From Turbatrix aceti (taxonomy: Eukaryota > Nematoda > Chromadorea > Rhabditida > Panagrolaimidae), in assembly GCA_963969345.1 (NCBI GenBank), contig OZ017766.1, positions 2,418,001 to 2,482,000 on the forward strand: a DNA stretch of 64,000 nt, written 5' to 3'. The translations under genes and the position numbers were made by a program. Under the pieces are notes generated by a model. It did no database searches, had not been told where the DNA came from, and worked only from the letters and a program-made list of their open reading frames with translations. Positions 1 through 12,800 of this stretch are shown one piece after another (within the stretch, counting starts at the first letter, position 1; each line of letters starts with the position of its first letter).

Positions 1-365
1 ACGCCCCCGACGTGCACGGCAGTGCGCCCTCCCTCGCTCCAGCCGAGGACCACGAAGGGCGTCAGGCCGAGGGTCTTCATGAGTTCGAGGCAGTAGTCGG
101 CGTCCATCTTGCAGCGATTGACCTCCTGGACGCGATCTGGGGGCCGACTTGTGCCGTAGCCGGGCGGATCGATGGCGACCAGAGTCGCCCAGTTTGGATC
201 GAAGGCACGCAGCACGGACTCGGGGTAGTCCTTCTTGTAGCACCCGACGCCCCCCGGAATGAAGAGGATGTTGACGGGGCCATGGCCGACCTTGCAGAAG
301 CCAATGTCGCGGTCGATGATGTGGCGCTTGTCTTCGACGAGAAGCTCGGCTGAGTCGACCGTCAT
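1..365 (-). CDS. BPHL: BPHL-like (valacyclovir hydrolase-type) alpha/beta hydrolase, N-terminal part
   Basis: Encodes about 121 residues of an alpha/beta-hydrolase serine esterase and continues past the window edge, so the catalytic Asp and His are not seen. The nucleophile elbow GWSEGG (about residues 108-113, Ser110) fits the GxSxG rule and resembles GWSDGG of biphenyl hydrolase-like protein. The upstream segments LFIPGGVG (35-42) and IDPPGYGTSRPP (65-76) match the oxyanion strand and the following loop of that family, which hydrolyses amino-acid ester prodrugs and homocysteine thiolactone, often in mitochondria. The ATG at 363-365 lies 6 nt after a strong acceptor-like motif (TTTCTTTTCAG, antisense of 372-382). 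A spliced leader or an upstream exon is therefore possible. Family assignment is good; the exact paralogue is less certain. Confidence 0.8.
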   Translation of the reverse strand, partial: MTVDSAELLVEDKRHIIDRDIGFCKVGHGPVNILFIPGGVGCYKKDYPESVLRAFDPNWATLVAIDPPGYGTSRPPDRVQEVNRCKMDADYCLELMKTLGLTPFVVLGWSEGGRTAVHVGG

Positions 366-925
366 GACTGGCTGAAAAGAAAGTGAATGCAACTCTCGCA
401 CGACGGGTCGATCAGACACCGATTATGTGATGCCGAAAGCCGATAAGCCGACCCCGCCGGAGACAGAAACAAACGACTCATGCCTCGGTGGTCGATCCGC
501 GCAAATGGACACTCAAAGTCAGTGCAAATCCCAATCCCCTCACAATGGACACCGCGTAGGTCGCCCGGGGTGACGCGCACAGCGACAGACGACCGACTCG
601 AAAATTGATCAGAAATTTGTTTGACGTGCCCCAGTCACTTGGCTGTGAAAGAGAGCGCACCACCGACCCCCAAGGTCACTACGCAGCGCGCATTCACTGG
701 CAAAACTTCATCGCACGGGCCCCGAAGGCCGGTTTTATTGTTAGCTTGTCAAACGGGTTTGCAGACGCATGTACCCTCCGAGTCAAGTGACTGTCACCCT
801 AATTGGTCGCAACAACGCCGACGTGCCCTGATTACTCACGGAAGCCGCGTGCGCAGCCCATCGACACCCCATGGTCGTACACGTTGCATAAAAAGTTTAT
901 ACAACACGGTGTAATCGCCAGATCT
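366..925. other. Intergenic region between two minus-strand genes
   Basis: No coding stretch with family similarity or a convincing splice structure was seen on either strand. It holds the 3' flank of the TMEM216-like gene and the 5' flank of the BPHL-like gene. An acceptor-like tract lies at 372-382 (minus strand). The right-hand end (about 885-915) is AT-rich. Confidence 0.5.
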
Positions 926-1531
926 TCAAAAAGGCGGAGTCCGAGATCGCAACAGGACGACAATCGTCGTGAGTCCGATGACGCACTCGAGGACGACGAG
1001 CCCGCCCTGAGCCAGGGCCGAGACGCGGTCCAGCAGCAGAATGGTCGACTGGAAGAAGGACAGGTACGCGCAGATGGCGACGACTGCCACGCCGTAGAAG
1101 ACGGAGAAGATGAGGTAGGACGCGGTCTCGGTCAGGTTGCCTCGCTCCGCTGAAAGCAGTTTACGGCGATTAATGAAACGGAGGATGCGATGCTCACCGA
1201 AGGACAGTCGGATGAGCTGCAGGGGCAGGAAGCAGCCGATGATCGCGGCTTCCGACAGCCTCGTGTGCAGGGGGCTGAAGTGAGTCGCGAGTTTGAAGAG
1301 AAAGGTGCCGACCGTCAGCGCGAAAAACACGACGGATACAAACTTGTCCAAAAGCAACGTTATCTGGAGCGGCAGCGATGATCTCTGCAATTATTTCGTC
1401 TTATGTTTGTCTGTGACGTCGTTCGACCAGGTGCAAAATCCCCCGAATTTCACAAGCGGTCAGGTCAGCAAAAAACTCACGACGACGCTGATTACATCTG
1501 GCACGGTCGTATCAGTCGACATTTCTGACAT
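926..1531 (-). CDS. TMEM216/TMEM80/TMEM17-family ciliary transition-zone membrane protein
   Basis: Three exons (minus strand): 1531-1481, 1384-1198 and 1149-926, joined in phase to give 153 aa. The product begins MSEMSTDTTVPDVISVV and then has SSLPLQI, a tetra-spanning hydrophobic pattern and the motif RLSFAERGNLTET. This matches the SSLPLEI start and the RLFFGTKGNL loop of TMEM216 and relatives. Removing the 48-bp GTGAGC..TTTCAG intron restores that conserved loop, which supports the model. These proteins sit in the MKS module of the ciliary transition zone and gate membrane-protein entry. Length is in the family's range of about 145-200 aa. The start is the first in-frame ATG of exon 1; a second ATG lies three codons later. 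Which paralogue (216, 80 or 17) cannot be decided by eye. Confidence 0.78.
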
Positions 1532-2536
1532 TTCTTTTTCATTGGTTTTGAAGAGGTGGAAACGAGCAAACCATAAAAATAAGGGGTGCGCCATAGGGCG
1601 CAGAGCACAGCGTGCTTGGCATCGTCATGGCAACCGAGCCTTAGCATTCAGCCGAAGCGTAAAAAGCTCAAAGTTTCAGCCAACTGGGCCGAGCCGGGAA
1701 TCGTGTTCGCACAAAAAAATAAAAAAAATATTTACGGTCAACTATAAAAATATACAGATCAAATCATGGAAACAGTGTAAGCAACAAATCATTGTTTCTT
1801 TTTTTGTAAAAACTCGTCAAAAGTTGGCCTGCTGAAGATGCCGAGGTTTTTTTTGTGAAAACAACACAGGTTCAACCTGATGTTATCTTTCTGGATTGTC
1901 TAGACGTGAAAAACAAAAAAGTCTTTAACATAACACTTTTTTGACAGCATAGAAAGTTGTGTTTTTCATCACGAGATCAAAAAAAAAATTTATTTTTATT
2001 TTCTGTCGGCAGAAATGCTTCATCCATGAATCAAATTGGCTAAAGATCAAGCAGAAGGCTCGCTTTGAAGTCATTGCTCCCGGTTTCAGTTGGCGTTGTG
2101 CGTCCAACGGATAACTGAAAATTGCACGAAAGTCTTGATCGAAAGTCTGTTGAGCAGTTAATTTATTTTATGTCGAATCCAATGATGTTTGTTTTGTGAA
2201 TTGTCAGCCGATGCAGCGGATTCGTATTGATGAATCATTCGGTTTTGTTTCAAGTCGTTTGGCTCATATTTATATTTGCAGATAACAAAACAATGCGTTG
2301 ATTGAGTAAAAATAATGTTATGCTCTGTACTGTGTTTTTGTGTTGCAGAAAAGTGCAGCGCGCAAAATTTTCTATAACTGTTGGCAATTTCGCTGTACGC
2401 AACAGTGAGAATTGGCTGTCCTCCATTTGCGTGTTTTTTTTTCACAAAAATAATATCAACTGTTTTCGCGGCGTTGGATCCGTTTTTTTATGTATTTGTT
2501 TACGATTCTTGATTATGCCTGGGGTTTCAGGACACC
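1532..2536. other. AT-rich intergenic region, no gene seen
   Basis: About 1 kb of A/T-tract-rich sequence (for example 1715-1760 and 1960-2000). Open frames here are short and show no recognisable protein. It probably holds the divergent 5' regions of the TMEM216-like gene and PET100. A TTTCAG acceptor motif ends at 2530, six bases before the PET100 ATG. Confidence 0.55.
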
Positions 2537-2849
2537 ATGGGTGGTTGGCGACTGGAGTCAGGCCGTTTTTTCATTCTAGTGGCGTTCCCTGTCGGCGCCT
2601 TCTGGTTCTTCAACCAGCCGACGCTCTTCAACCACTTTGTGAGCTGGTTCGGTGAAGCTCCCGTCCCTCATTATTTGTTTTCAGATGAAAGGATACAGAT
2701 TACCCGACACCAGGGACGGCGACGCGAAAATGGCCGAGTGGAAAGAAAGTCTTCTCGAGGAGCGACGCAAGCGAGAGTACGAAAAGTTCCTCCGCGAGCA
2801 GATGGCTTTTGAGGAGGCCCGTCAAGTTCGCGAGGCAAACAACATCTAG
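2537..2849 (+). CDS. PET100: PET100, cytochrome c oxidase assembly factor
   Basis: Two exons, 2537-2638 and 2685-2849, with a 46-bp GTGAGC..TTTTCAG intron in phase 0; product 88 aa. The N-terminus MGGWRLESGRFFILVAFPVG and the following FWFFNQP match PET100, a small mitochondrial inner-membrane protein that chaperones assembly of cytochrome c oxidase. One hydrophobic segment (about residues 11-27) is followed by a long charged helix (EEWK/EERRKREYEK-type) ending in NNI, as in other PET100 proteins. Length fits the family (about 70-110 aa). The start is fixed by conservation of MGGW and by an acceptor motif that ends six bases upstream, consistent with trans-splicing. Confidence 0.88.
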
Positions 2850-3247
2850 TGAGCCTGCAGCAACAGTCACGGGGAGTCATGGTCTCGTAGCGAAAGATCA
2901 AGAAGGTGCATGCAGGTTGTTGTTTCCCTTATTCGTAATCTTGGTACGTTGCTGCGTCATTATTGATAACTTCTTCCCATGACCGCGTATGTATTTTTTC
3001 TGAACAATGTTTGGTTCCGTATGCCTTGACAGTTTGTTTGTTTGCATTGGGGGCGATGTTAGGTTTTGTATTTAGCAGTTTTGGCGAATCGTGATTCGTG
3101 TCAATTTGACGCATAAAGTCAGACGGTGTGGAGACTTGGAGATGTTTTTTGCGACGGTTTCCGTACCTCGAGATACATGCCTTTTTTTGACTTTCGTTTT
3201 TGCTGACTTTGGGGGGTTCCGCTTGCCTTCAGCCCGAGTATCCCGAG
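2850..3247. other. Intergenic region, no gene seen
   Basis: 3' flank of PET100 and 5' flank of the thioredoxin-like gene. No coding signal was found. An acceptor-like GCTTGCCTTCAG ends at 3232, 15 nt before the next ATG. Confidence 0.5.
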
Positions 3248-3889
3248 ATGTTGCAGAACCTCGTCAAACACCAGCTTACCAGAACTTTTCTTCCCATCAC
3301 AACCAAAAGAATGGCCTCTGTCTTCTCGGGAATCCCTCTCGTCCGCAAGGATGGATCGAAGGTGGACTCTTCTGACCTGAAGGTTTGCATGCCGTCTGCC
3401 TGAGCGCGCTTCGATGACGCACTTTTGCAGGGCAAGGTCCTCGGCCTGTACTTCAGCGCTCACTGGTGCGGGCCCTGCCGCAACTTCACGCCCATCCTGC
3501 GCGACTTTTACGACGAAATCGTCGATGACGGCGACGTCGAAATCGTGTTCGTGTCTTTCGATCAGAGCGAGAGCGACCTGAAGAAGTACCTCGACGAAGC
3601 CCACGGCAACTGGCTCTACGTGCCCTTCGGCAACAGCAACATCCAGTTAGTTCTATCTTAAACACGAGCAGCAGCTGACTGATTTTCGTTGTAGGACCCT
3701 GGCCGATAAGTACGGTGTCAGCGGCATCCCTGCCCTGATCATCCTCAAGCCCGATGGCTCGCTCGTCACCAAAGATGGGCGTTCGGATGTATCGTAAGTT
3801 TTTTTTGGCTCTGCAGCTGGTTAAACAAATGTGGAACGTGTTGCAGATCGCTTCCTCCCAAGAACGCCATCAAGAAGTGGAAGAGCTAA
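3248..3889 (+). CDS. Tryparedoxin/nucleoredoxin-like thioredoxin-fold protein
   Basis: Four exons, 3248-3382, 3431-3645, 3695-3793 and 3847-3889, spliced in phase to 163 aa. The redox motif WCGPC (about residues 57-61) follows the beta strand GKVLGLYFSAH. The insertion after it (FYDEIVDDGDVEIVFVSFD) and the later YGVSGIPALIIL with its cis-proline loop are typical of the tryparedoxin/nucleoredoxin branch rather than classical thioredoxin, and length agrees. It is predicted to reduce protein disulfides. The first ATG gives a basic, Arg/Lys-containing leader (QNLVKHQLTRTF...) that could be a mitochondrial presequence. A second in-frame ATG (MASVF, 3311-3313) would give a cytosolic 142-aa form. 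Which start is used is open. Confidence 0.87.
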
Positions 3890-5739
<1,850 letters not shown>

Positions 5740-6567
5740 TTCGACTCTCAGCTTTCCCACTCCCTTTATGCTCTTACTCTCGAAAAGACTTTTTTTCGCT
5801 TACAGAATGCCCAAAAGTAGCAGTTCACCGTAATCAGAGAGATGACTCTCTTTTTCTCTTCTTTTTTTTCTAGCGCAGGCGTGCGTGCATTCTGAAGCGG
5901 CGAATTCCCCCTGTTTCATCGTCCACATCGCCCTCCCCTCCTATGTCGTCGGTACTTACACTTTGTAACAGTTTTTGGATTCGTATGTGGCACCGTCAGC
6001 GACTTCTTACCAATTGTACATAACCAACCATTTGAACAATTTTGAACGATCGATGTGCTTGGGAATAAAAAACACAAAAGCCGAGGACTCGTGACACGGA
6101 GGACCTGATTTATCAGTAGGAAGCAAACAGAGGCCATTTCAAAAAAAAACTGCGGGCGTTGACAGTTTTGTGTTCAACGATCTCCCAACAAGCCATAATA
6201 AATTGTCATGGATTTTCTGCGATGTTGTCCGTATCTCCCAAAAAATATACGGCCGCACAAATATGCCGAGGGCCAGTCGGCTGCTTTTGACGTGTTTTTT
6301 GGAAAGGCAACGACGCAAGAATGTCGAAAGAAAAAAAATCAGACTCGCTCGAGGACAAAAACGCAGGAATAGAACAGAACGCCAAGCGCGGTTAGTTTTG
6401 ACGCGGAGCCTGTCGCTGCAACGCGCCCCGTCGTCGATTTGGTGACTTCGTTGCTCGAGTTCGCGTTTTCTTGCGCTTTTTGTTTGTCGATCTGTGCTGC
6501 GACGTTTGCATATCAATACAGAGCGACTGAGGATATCATCGATTTGCAGTTTGAGCGCCGTGCCGCC
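5740..6567. other. Intergenic region, 3' UTR of GABARAP and 5' region of centractin
   Basis: No coding content recognised. It contains pyrimidine-rich 3' UTR-like sequence (5745-5880). An acceptor-like GATTTGCAG ends at 6549, 18 nt before the centractin ATG. Confidence 0.5.
6064..6069 (+). terminator. Candidate polyadenylation signal AATAAA of the GABARAP gene
   Basis: Canonical AATAAA hexamer about 325 nt after the GABARAP stop codon, with no other gene between. Assignment is by position only. Confidence 0.4.
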
Positions 6568-8675
6568 ATGGACGACGTCATCACGAATCAGCCGATTGTC
6601 ATCGACAATGGCTCAGGAATGATCAAAGCGGGTTTCGCCGGCGACGCCACACCAAAATGCCACTTTTTCAACTACCTAGGGCGGCCGAAGCACACCCGGT
6701 GCATGGCCGGTGCCCTCGAAGGCGACGTCTTTATCGGTGAGTTCCTCCGCTGCTCAGCGGCCTGAAATCGGCCATTTGGCTTCAGGTCCGAAGGCCGCCG
6801 ACCTCCGTGGCATCATGTCCATCAACTACCCCATGGAGCACGGCATCGTCACCGATTGGAACGAGATGGAGCACATTTGGTCGTACATTTATTCTGCCGA
6901 TGCCTTGAAGGTAACTTTGCACCTGCTCGCGCGAGTTCAGTTTTATGATTTTTTGTGGTTTAGGCCAACGCGAACGAGCACCCCGTTCTGCTGACGGAGG
7001 CGCCTTTGAACCCCGCAAAAAACAGACAGAGGGCCGCCGAGATATTCTTCGAGAACTTCAACGTCCCAGCCTTCCACTGCCAGATGCAGGCGGTGCTGAG
7101 TTTGTATTCGTGCGGCCGCATCACCGGCGTCGTCCTGGATTCGGGCGACGGCGTCACCCACGCAGTGCCCGTCTTTGAAGGATTTGCCATCGAGCACGGG
7201 TAAGTCGCCTCGTTTCGGTCCTTTTGGGAATCAGAGCGTTTCAGAATCCAGCGCATGGATGTCGCTGGACGAGACGTCACAAAGTACCTCAGATTGTTGC
7301 TGCGGAGAGAAGGCTACATCTTCCACCGGTCTTCCGAGTTCGAGATCGTCCGTGAGATCAAGGAGAAGACGTGCTACCTCACTGCTACGCCGACGAAGGA
7401 GTCCAAGGACGCCAGTAAGGTCGGTGTCTTTTTTAGATTGTTTGCGGGGGGAGCACTCGACGTGTAGGCCAGGCCGATTCGTCTCCACGGGTTTTTTCTG
7501 CTCCCCGAGTTCTGGGCCCCCGGGAAAAGTCGCGTTCTCTAGGTTTTGCAGGGGTTGATGCACACGTGCCAATTCTGCGCTTTTTAGCTAAATCTGTACC
7601 TCCATCCCGACGAAGCAAACGTAAGAAAAATTTGTGGTATTCATGTTCTGCGATATATTTTCGGTTTGCTTGCCCATTCTGATCGTTTCCCCTTTGAGCG
7701 TAATAATTCCTGCTGTTTCTGACCATCCAACTGACCCGCTGATTCTGCCGCCGCTCTATTCTTTGGTTTTAATTTTCAAACAGTGCTGCTTACCGTTGCT
7801 AACGTGATGCGCTTTGGCCCCCTTCCAGTGGATCGGATACTGCTCAGAGTTGTCGTTTCTTTGTCGTTGCACCGGATACGATAACGCATGACGAGGAGTC
7901 TGTTTCTCTGGTCTCAACACGAATCTGAAGCGAAAAGCTTGATTTTCCTAACACGAAAAAGATACCGTAATTTGTTCCTTGCCGGTTTCTCTGGTGTTAA
8001 TTCAGGCTTCCCCGTTTCGGTATCCATGCGTTTCACACGCAACCATTTTTTCAACCTTTCAGCCATATTTGTCGCTCCGGACAACGGAAGGGACTCGACA
8101 CTTCTGAATAGATCTATTCCTTTTTTCCTTTTCAGTATTGACACTTTGGTACCTGTATTGTACACCTGGATGTTGCCCTTGATTTGTAACGCCAGGAATG
8201 AACTGCGTTTCAGGCGTACTACACTCTCCCAGATGGCAACACAATCGATCTCGGGCACTGCCGTAGCCGAGCTCCGGAGGTGCTTTTTAGACCAGAGATC
8301 ATCGGATCCGAGTTTCCCGGCATCGCGCAGTGTATAAACAACGCCATTCTGGTGAGTGCTTCTTTTGCGTGCGCTTGATGCACCTTCTGCGACTTGCAGA
8401 GCTGCGACATGGACATCAGAAAGACGCTGTACGGCAGCATCATCCTCTCGGGCGGCTCGACCCTCTTTAACGGTTTCGGCGACCGACTTTTGGCCGAAAT
8501 GCGCAAACTCGGGCCCAAGGACGCCAAGATCCGCATTGTGGCACCCCAGGAACGAGTGTACGGCACGTGGATAGGTGGCAGCATTCTGGCGAGTCTGGAG
8601 ACGTTCAGACGCATCTGGGTGACCAAAAAGGAGTACGACGAGGACAGCAACGTCATCTTCCGCAAAACCTTTTGA
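6568..8675 (+). CDS. ACTR1: Centractin (actin-related protein 1), dynactin filament subunit
   Basis: Seven exons: 6568-6736, 6786-6910, 6964-7199, 7245-7419, 7588-7620, 8214-8351 and 8400-8675, spliced in phase to 383 aa (human 376). The actin fold is collinear with ARP1: [20 protein letters not shown] (phosphate-1 loop), [53 protein letters not shown] (phosphate-2), ILSGGSTLF (adenosine loop), ending FRKTF. ARP1 polymerises into the short filament of dynactin, which couples dynein to cargo. Exon 5 is a 33-nt mini-exon. Intron 5 is 593 bp, whereas the other introns are 48-168 bp. The start is conserved and follows an acceptor motif by 18 nt. Confidence 0.95.
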
Positions 8676-9055
8676 TAACCGTGCCCATGTCACTTGCTAC
8701 AAAACCATTTCCCTCCTAACTACTGTCCCTGCTTTTTAATGTCTTCCCACGAAAGTTCTAAGTTATGAAGTCCGTTTTGGTAGCTGCGAACCGAATTCGC
8801 CGCCGAACCTGATTCGGCTTGCTCTGTCCACTCTGTCACGATAATATAAATACCGTTGTCTGTTTGCCTGTTTTGCAGCGAAAGTTCGGGCTGATCTCCG
8901 TACCCTACGGCGGTCGACGGGGCCAGATACGTTTGTCTTACCGCTGACATAACGGGTTTTCGCGCGAGGTGAGACTGTGCATGCTCCCCGGGGAAGGCCA
9001 AACGCGGCTTTATGTACCACGGTTCCACTGTCGTTTTTGTGCATTTGGGTTCAAA
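8676..9055. other. Intergenic region, no gene seen
   Basis: 3' flank of centractin and 5' flank of the secreted-protein gene. No coding signal or clear regulatory motif was recognised beyond AT-rich runs near 8840-8850. Confidence 0.45.
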
Positions 9056-9555
9056 ATGTCGCGCGCTGCTTGGCTGACGTTCGCCGTGCTGTTTCTGATG
9101 TCGCGGAACTCCGAAGCGCAGACGGCCCCGCGAAGGGTCATTCTGAGGTAGGTGATCCTGTCTCAGCTCCGAACTAAGACGACTTCAGTCAGCTGACCGC
9201 CGAGAGGACCGACGGACTCGTGCCCTATGACGACCACGTTGACCCCGACTTTCCGGCGGACGCCCCGATGGCCAGGGCACTGTACAACAAGCCGGAGAAC
9301 TGGAACCTCGACCGCGACATCGACGTCGACTTCCAGCGCGGTTACCGCTTCGCAGGCGACCTCCCCGCAACTGCAGCTGTGGCGGCAGTGCCGCGGCCCC
9401 GGCCGGCAACTGTGTTCAACGGGCCCCGCAGCCAGCTCTACCGCTTTGCCGCCCTCCCCAGCGACACGCAGGTCGTGCCGACCCACATCGAGGGCCCCTA
9501 CTTCGCCTCTGTCGGCTCGCCCAACGGACTGCTGTCAGCGTTTCCCGGTTTGTAG
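9056..9555 (+). CDS. Unrecognised secreted protein
   Basis: Two exons, 9056-9147 and 9189-9555, with a short 41-bp GTAGGT..CTTCAG intron; product 152 aa. The N-terminus has an Arg, a hydrophobic core (AAWLTFAVLFLM) and SEAQ, a good signal peptide with cleavage near residues 20-23. The mature part is acidic first (DDHVDPDFPADAP, LDRDIDVDF) and then rich in Ala/Pro (PATAAVAAVPRPRP). It has no cysteine and no recognised domain, so it is probably a small extracellular or cuticle-associated disordered protein; that function is a guess. Codon usage matches the neighbours. An in-frame upstream ATG at 8981 would bury the signal sequence, so the 9056 start is preferred. Confidence 0.7.
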
Positions 9556-9851
9556 CTCAGACGTTGAGTAAAGATGATTACCCGAAAAAAAACGGTCGTT
9601 GTTCCTTGCTCGTTGACTCGCCGGGGTGCACGTGATCCCCGATCACTGGACTTTGTCACCTGAAATGTCCCCCAGACAAGGCGCCAGTGAACTGTTTATT
9701 TTTTGCTTTAACGCTTACACGGAATGGGATAGAAGCTCATGCAAAGTGCAAATCGATCGATGGATTAATTCGTCGAGAACATCGTCAAAGACCGACCATC
9801 GGGTCCATTGTCATCACGGTCGCATAAATTAACCATGCTCTGCCCGTCGAA
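9556..9851. other. Convergent 3' flanks
   Basis: Space between the stop codons of the secreted-protein gene (+) and the ABC transporter gene (-). It probably holds both 3' UTRs. No gene was recognised. Confidence 0.45.
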
Positions 9852-12800
9852 TCAGGTCCTCTGGAGCCCCTGCTTTTTGACGAGGTCGGCGAACCTGCCG
9901 TTGGCTGCCACGAGTTGGTCGTACGTGCCGGTCTCGATGATTTTGCCCTTGTCGACGAAACAGATCAGGTCCGCGTTCCGGATGGAGCTGAGTCTGTGCG
10001 CGATGACGACGCACGTCTGGCGTCTTGTCGAAGTCGCCACGTCGAGTGCCGCCTGTACAACGCGCTCGGACTCGGTGTCGAGTGCCGAAGTGGCCTCATC
10101 GAGGAGCAAGATGGCGGGTCTCCGCACAATGGCACGCGCGATTGCAATTCGCTGCTTCTGGCCTCCTGAAAGCATGGCGCCTTTCTCCCCGACCTCGGTG
10201 TCGTAGCCCTGAAAAATAGGCTGTGGTTAATACCCGGAAAGGAGGAAACGTACGGCTGGAAGCTTTTCGACGAAAGCTGCTGCGTTGGCCATACGGCAGG
10301 CTTCTATGACGTCCTCCACGCTGGCATCAGGCACTCCGAGACGCACGTTGTCGATGACGCTGCCCGAAAAAAGCACGGGTTCCTGCCCGACGACGCCCAG
10401 TTGCCGTCGCAGACTTCGAACCGGGATGTCGTCGATGCCGATGCCGTCGATCGCCTAAGTATCATCTTAAGAGTGATTGTGAGACTCAGAAACTCACGAT
10501 TGAGCCGCCTAGTCGGTCGTAGAGCCGCTCGAGGAGCAGCATGATGGTGCTCTTGCCGGATCCACTGGGCCCCACGAGAGCTACAGTTTTGCCGGCGGGG
10601 ATGGAGAAGGTCAGGCCGTTGGCAACGAGCAGATCCGGCGTTCGGGGGTACGCGAAAGTCACGTTGTCCACTGCCAGATGGCCTTCAATTTTTTCAAACC
10701 GAGCGTCGGTTTCTGGGGTCGACGAATCCGAGGCGACGTCGTCCACGAGCGATAAGAGCGATTCAGCCGCTGGCTGCGCGTTGGCGAAGTCTGTAAGGCC
10801 CAGACATCCAAACTGCATGGAGAGGCCTGCGTAGGTGACGCACATGGCGGCGATGAAGCCGGTGCTAGGCGATAACTCGCCGTTGTGGACGAGTATGAGC
10901 GTGACGGCGAAGCTGACCGCGTCGCAGTAAAAGTTGAACGGAAGCCCGAGAGCTGGCGCCACGCAGTCCCATTTTATGGCCTTTCCGAGGCGGTCGTTGG
11001 TTGTGGAGAGTGCGTCGGCGTACTTTGACACAAAGTGGCTCTCCTTGGACAGAAGCTGGATGGTTTTGAGGTTTTCGATGATCTCCACTGACAGCTGAAA
11101 GTTACGGTAAAAGGTAAAAAGTACGATGTAACAGCGACTCACATTTCCCGTGTTACAGTTACGGTTTGCGGCCGTCGTAATTTGAACGCTCTTTTTGCTC
11201 GTGAAGCGGATGATGAGAGTGACGCAGGCAACCAGCGCGCCGCCGGGCACGATGATGCGCCACTCGTAGAAGAGACCCATGACGAAGAGGATGAGCATGG
11301 CAACGAGGTTGCTGAAGAGATGCATCACGCGGGTGTCCATGGCCGTCGCCAGGCGCGGGGCTTCGCGGTTCACGCGGGCAATCACCTTGCCGGAAGTCGT
11401 GTGAGGGTTGTCGAAAAAGACCACCGGCTTGCGTAGCAGCGATCTCAGCACCGCCACTTTGATGGAGTTGGTCGTGAGCAGCGTCGCTTGGACCAAGCGG
11501 GACGTCTGAAGACCCCCAATAACATCCGGAATCCGCAGAACAAACTTACGGCAACGTGAAGCGAAACGAAACTCGCGAAGCCAATGACAATGCATGTGGC
11601 GCTGTAGAACAGCAGCGTATTGATGAACGCGTCGATGTCCGATGTGTTTTGGAGCGCGTCTGTGAGCACCTTGTAGAAGACGACGTAGAACGGGATTTCG
11701 AGTCCTCTGATGAACGTGGCTATCATGGCAACGATGAATGGTTTCTGGCCTGCCATCAGATTTCTGTACAGCAGCAGAAAACCCGTCTTTCGTCTTTCTG
11801 AATGCGCGAGTGCGGTGTCCTCATCTGCGGCCGTGTCACTCGCCAGGTCTTCTTCGTCTTCTTCAGGCAAGATGTCAGCGAGCGCTTCGTCTTCTTTGGT
11901 TATGAGTTCGGTAGCAGGCTCGAAGGGCTCGTTGGATTCGGAGTCCTGTGAGTAGGCGAGCGCAGCGTACCTGCCGCTGACAGCCAGCAGCTCGTCGTGA
12001 GAGCCTTTTTCCACGACTGCGCCGCCTTCAATCACCACAATCTGGTCTGCGTCGCGGATTGTGGACAGCCGATGCGCAATGACGATCGTCGTACGTCCCG
12101 CGCAGGCCGCGTTGAGAGCGGCCTGGACCATAACTTCGCTGTGAGTGTCGAGAGCCGACGTCGCCTCGTCCAAAAGCAGGATTCGGGGGTCGCTGACGAT
12201 GGCCCTGGCGATGGCCACACGCTGCTTCTGCCCGCCAGAGAGCTGAATGCCGCCGAAGCCGATGACGGTATCGTAGCCGTGCGGCAGTCTTTGGATAAAG
12301 TCGTGCGCGTGTGCCGTGCGACAGGCGGCTTCGACTTGGTCCCGGCTGATAGACTTGTCTCCCAAAGCGACGTTCTCAGCGATGGTGCCGCTGAAGAGGA
12401 CTGGCTCCTGCTGCACAATGCCCATTTGGCGGCGGACGGATTCGACGGTGCACTGGGAGATGTCCTGGCCATCGATGCGCACGTAGCCTTTCTGCGCGTC
12501 GTACATGCGGGTCAGCAGCAGCGCTGACGTGCTCTTGCCGCATCCCGAGTGCCCGACGAGTGCCAGAGTCTGGCCAGGATGCGCCGTGAAGCTCAAACCC
12601 TTCAGGACAGGTGAGTCTGCGTTGTAGCCGAAGACCACGTCTTCGAAGTCGATTCTGCCTGCGGAAATATGCAGCTGTTGGGTGCTTTTAGTTACGTAAA
12701 TCGGTTCCTGCAGTGTCAAAAAACGTTAGATCCCATGGAATATGAAATTCTTGGAACAAACCCTCTCAATGATGTCGTAAAGTGATTTTGCGCCCACGCG

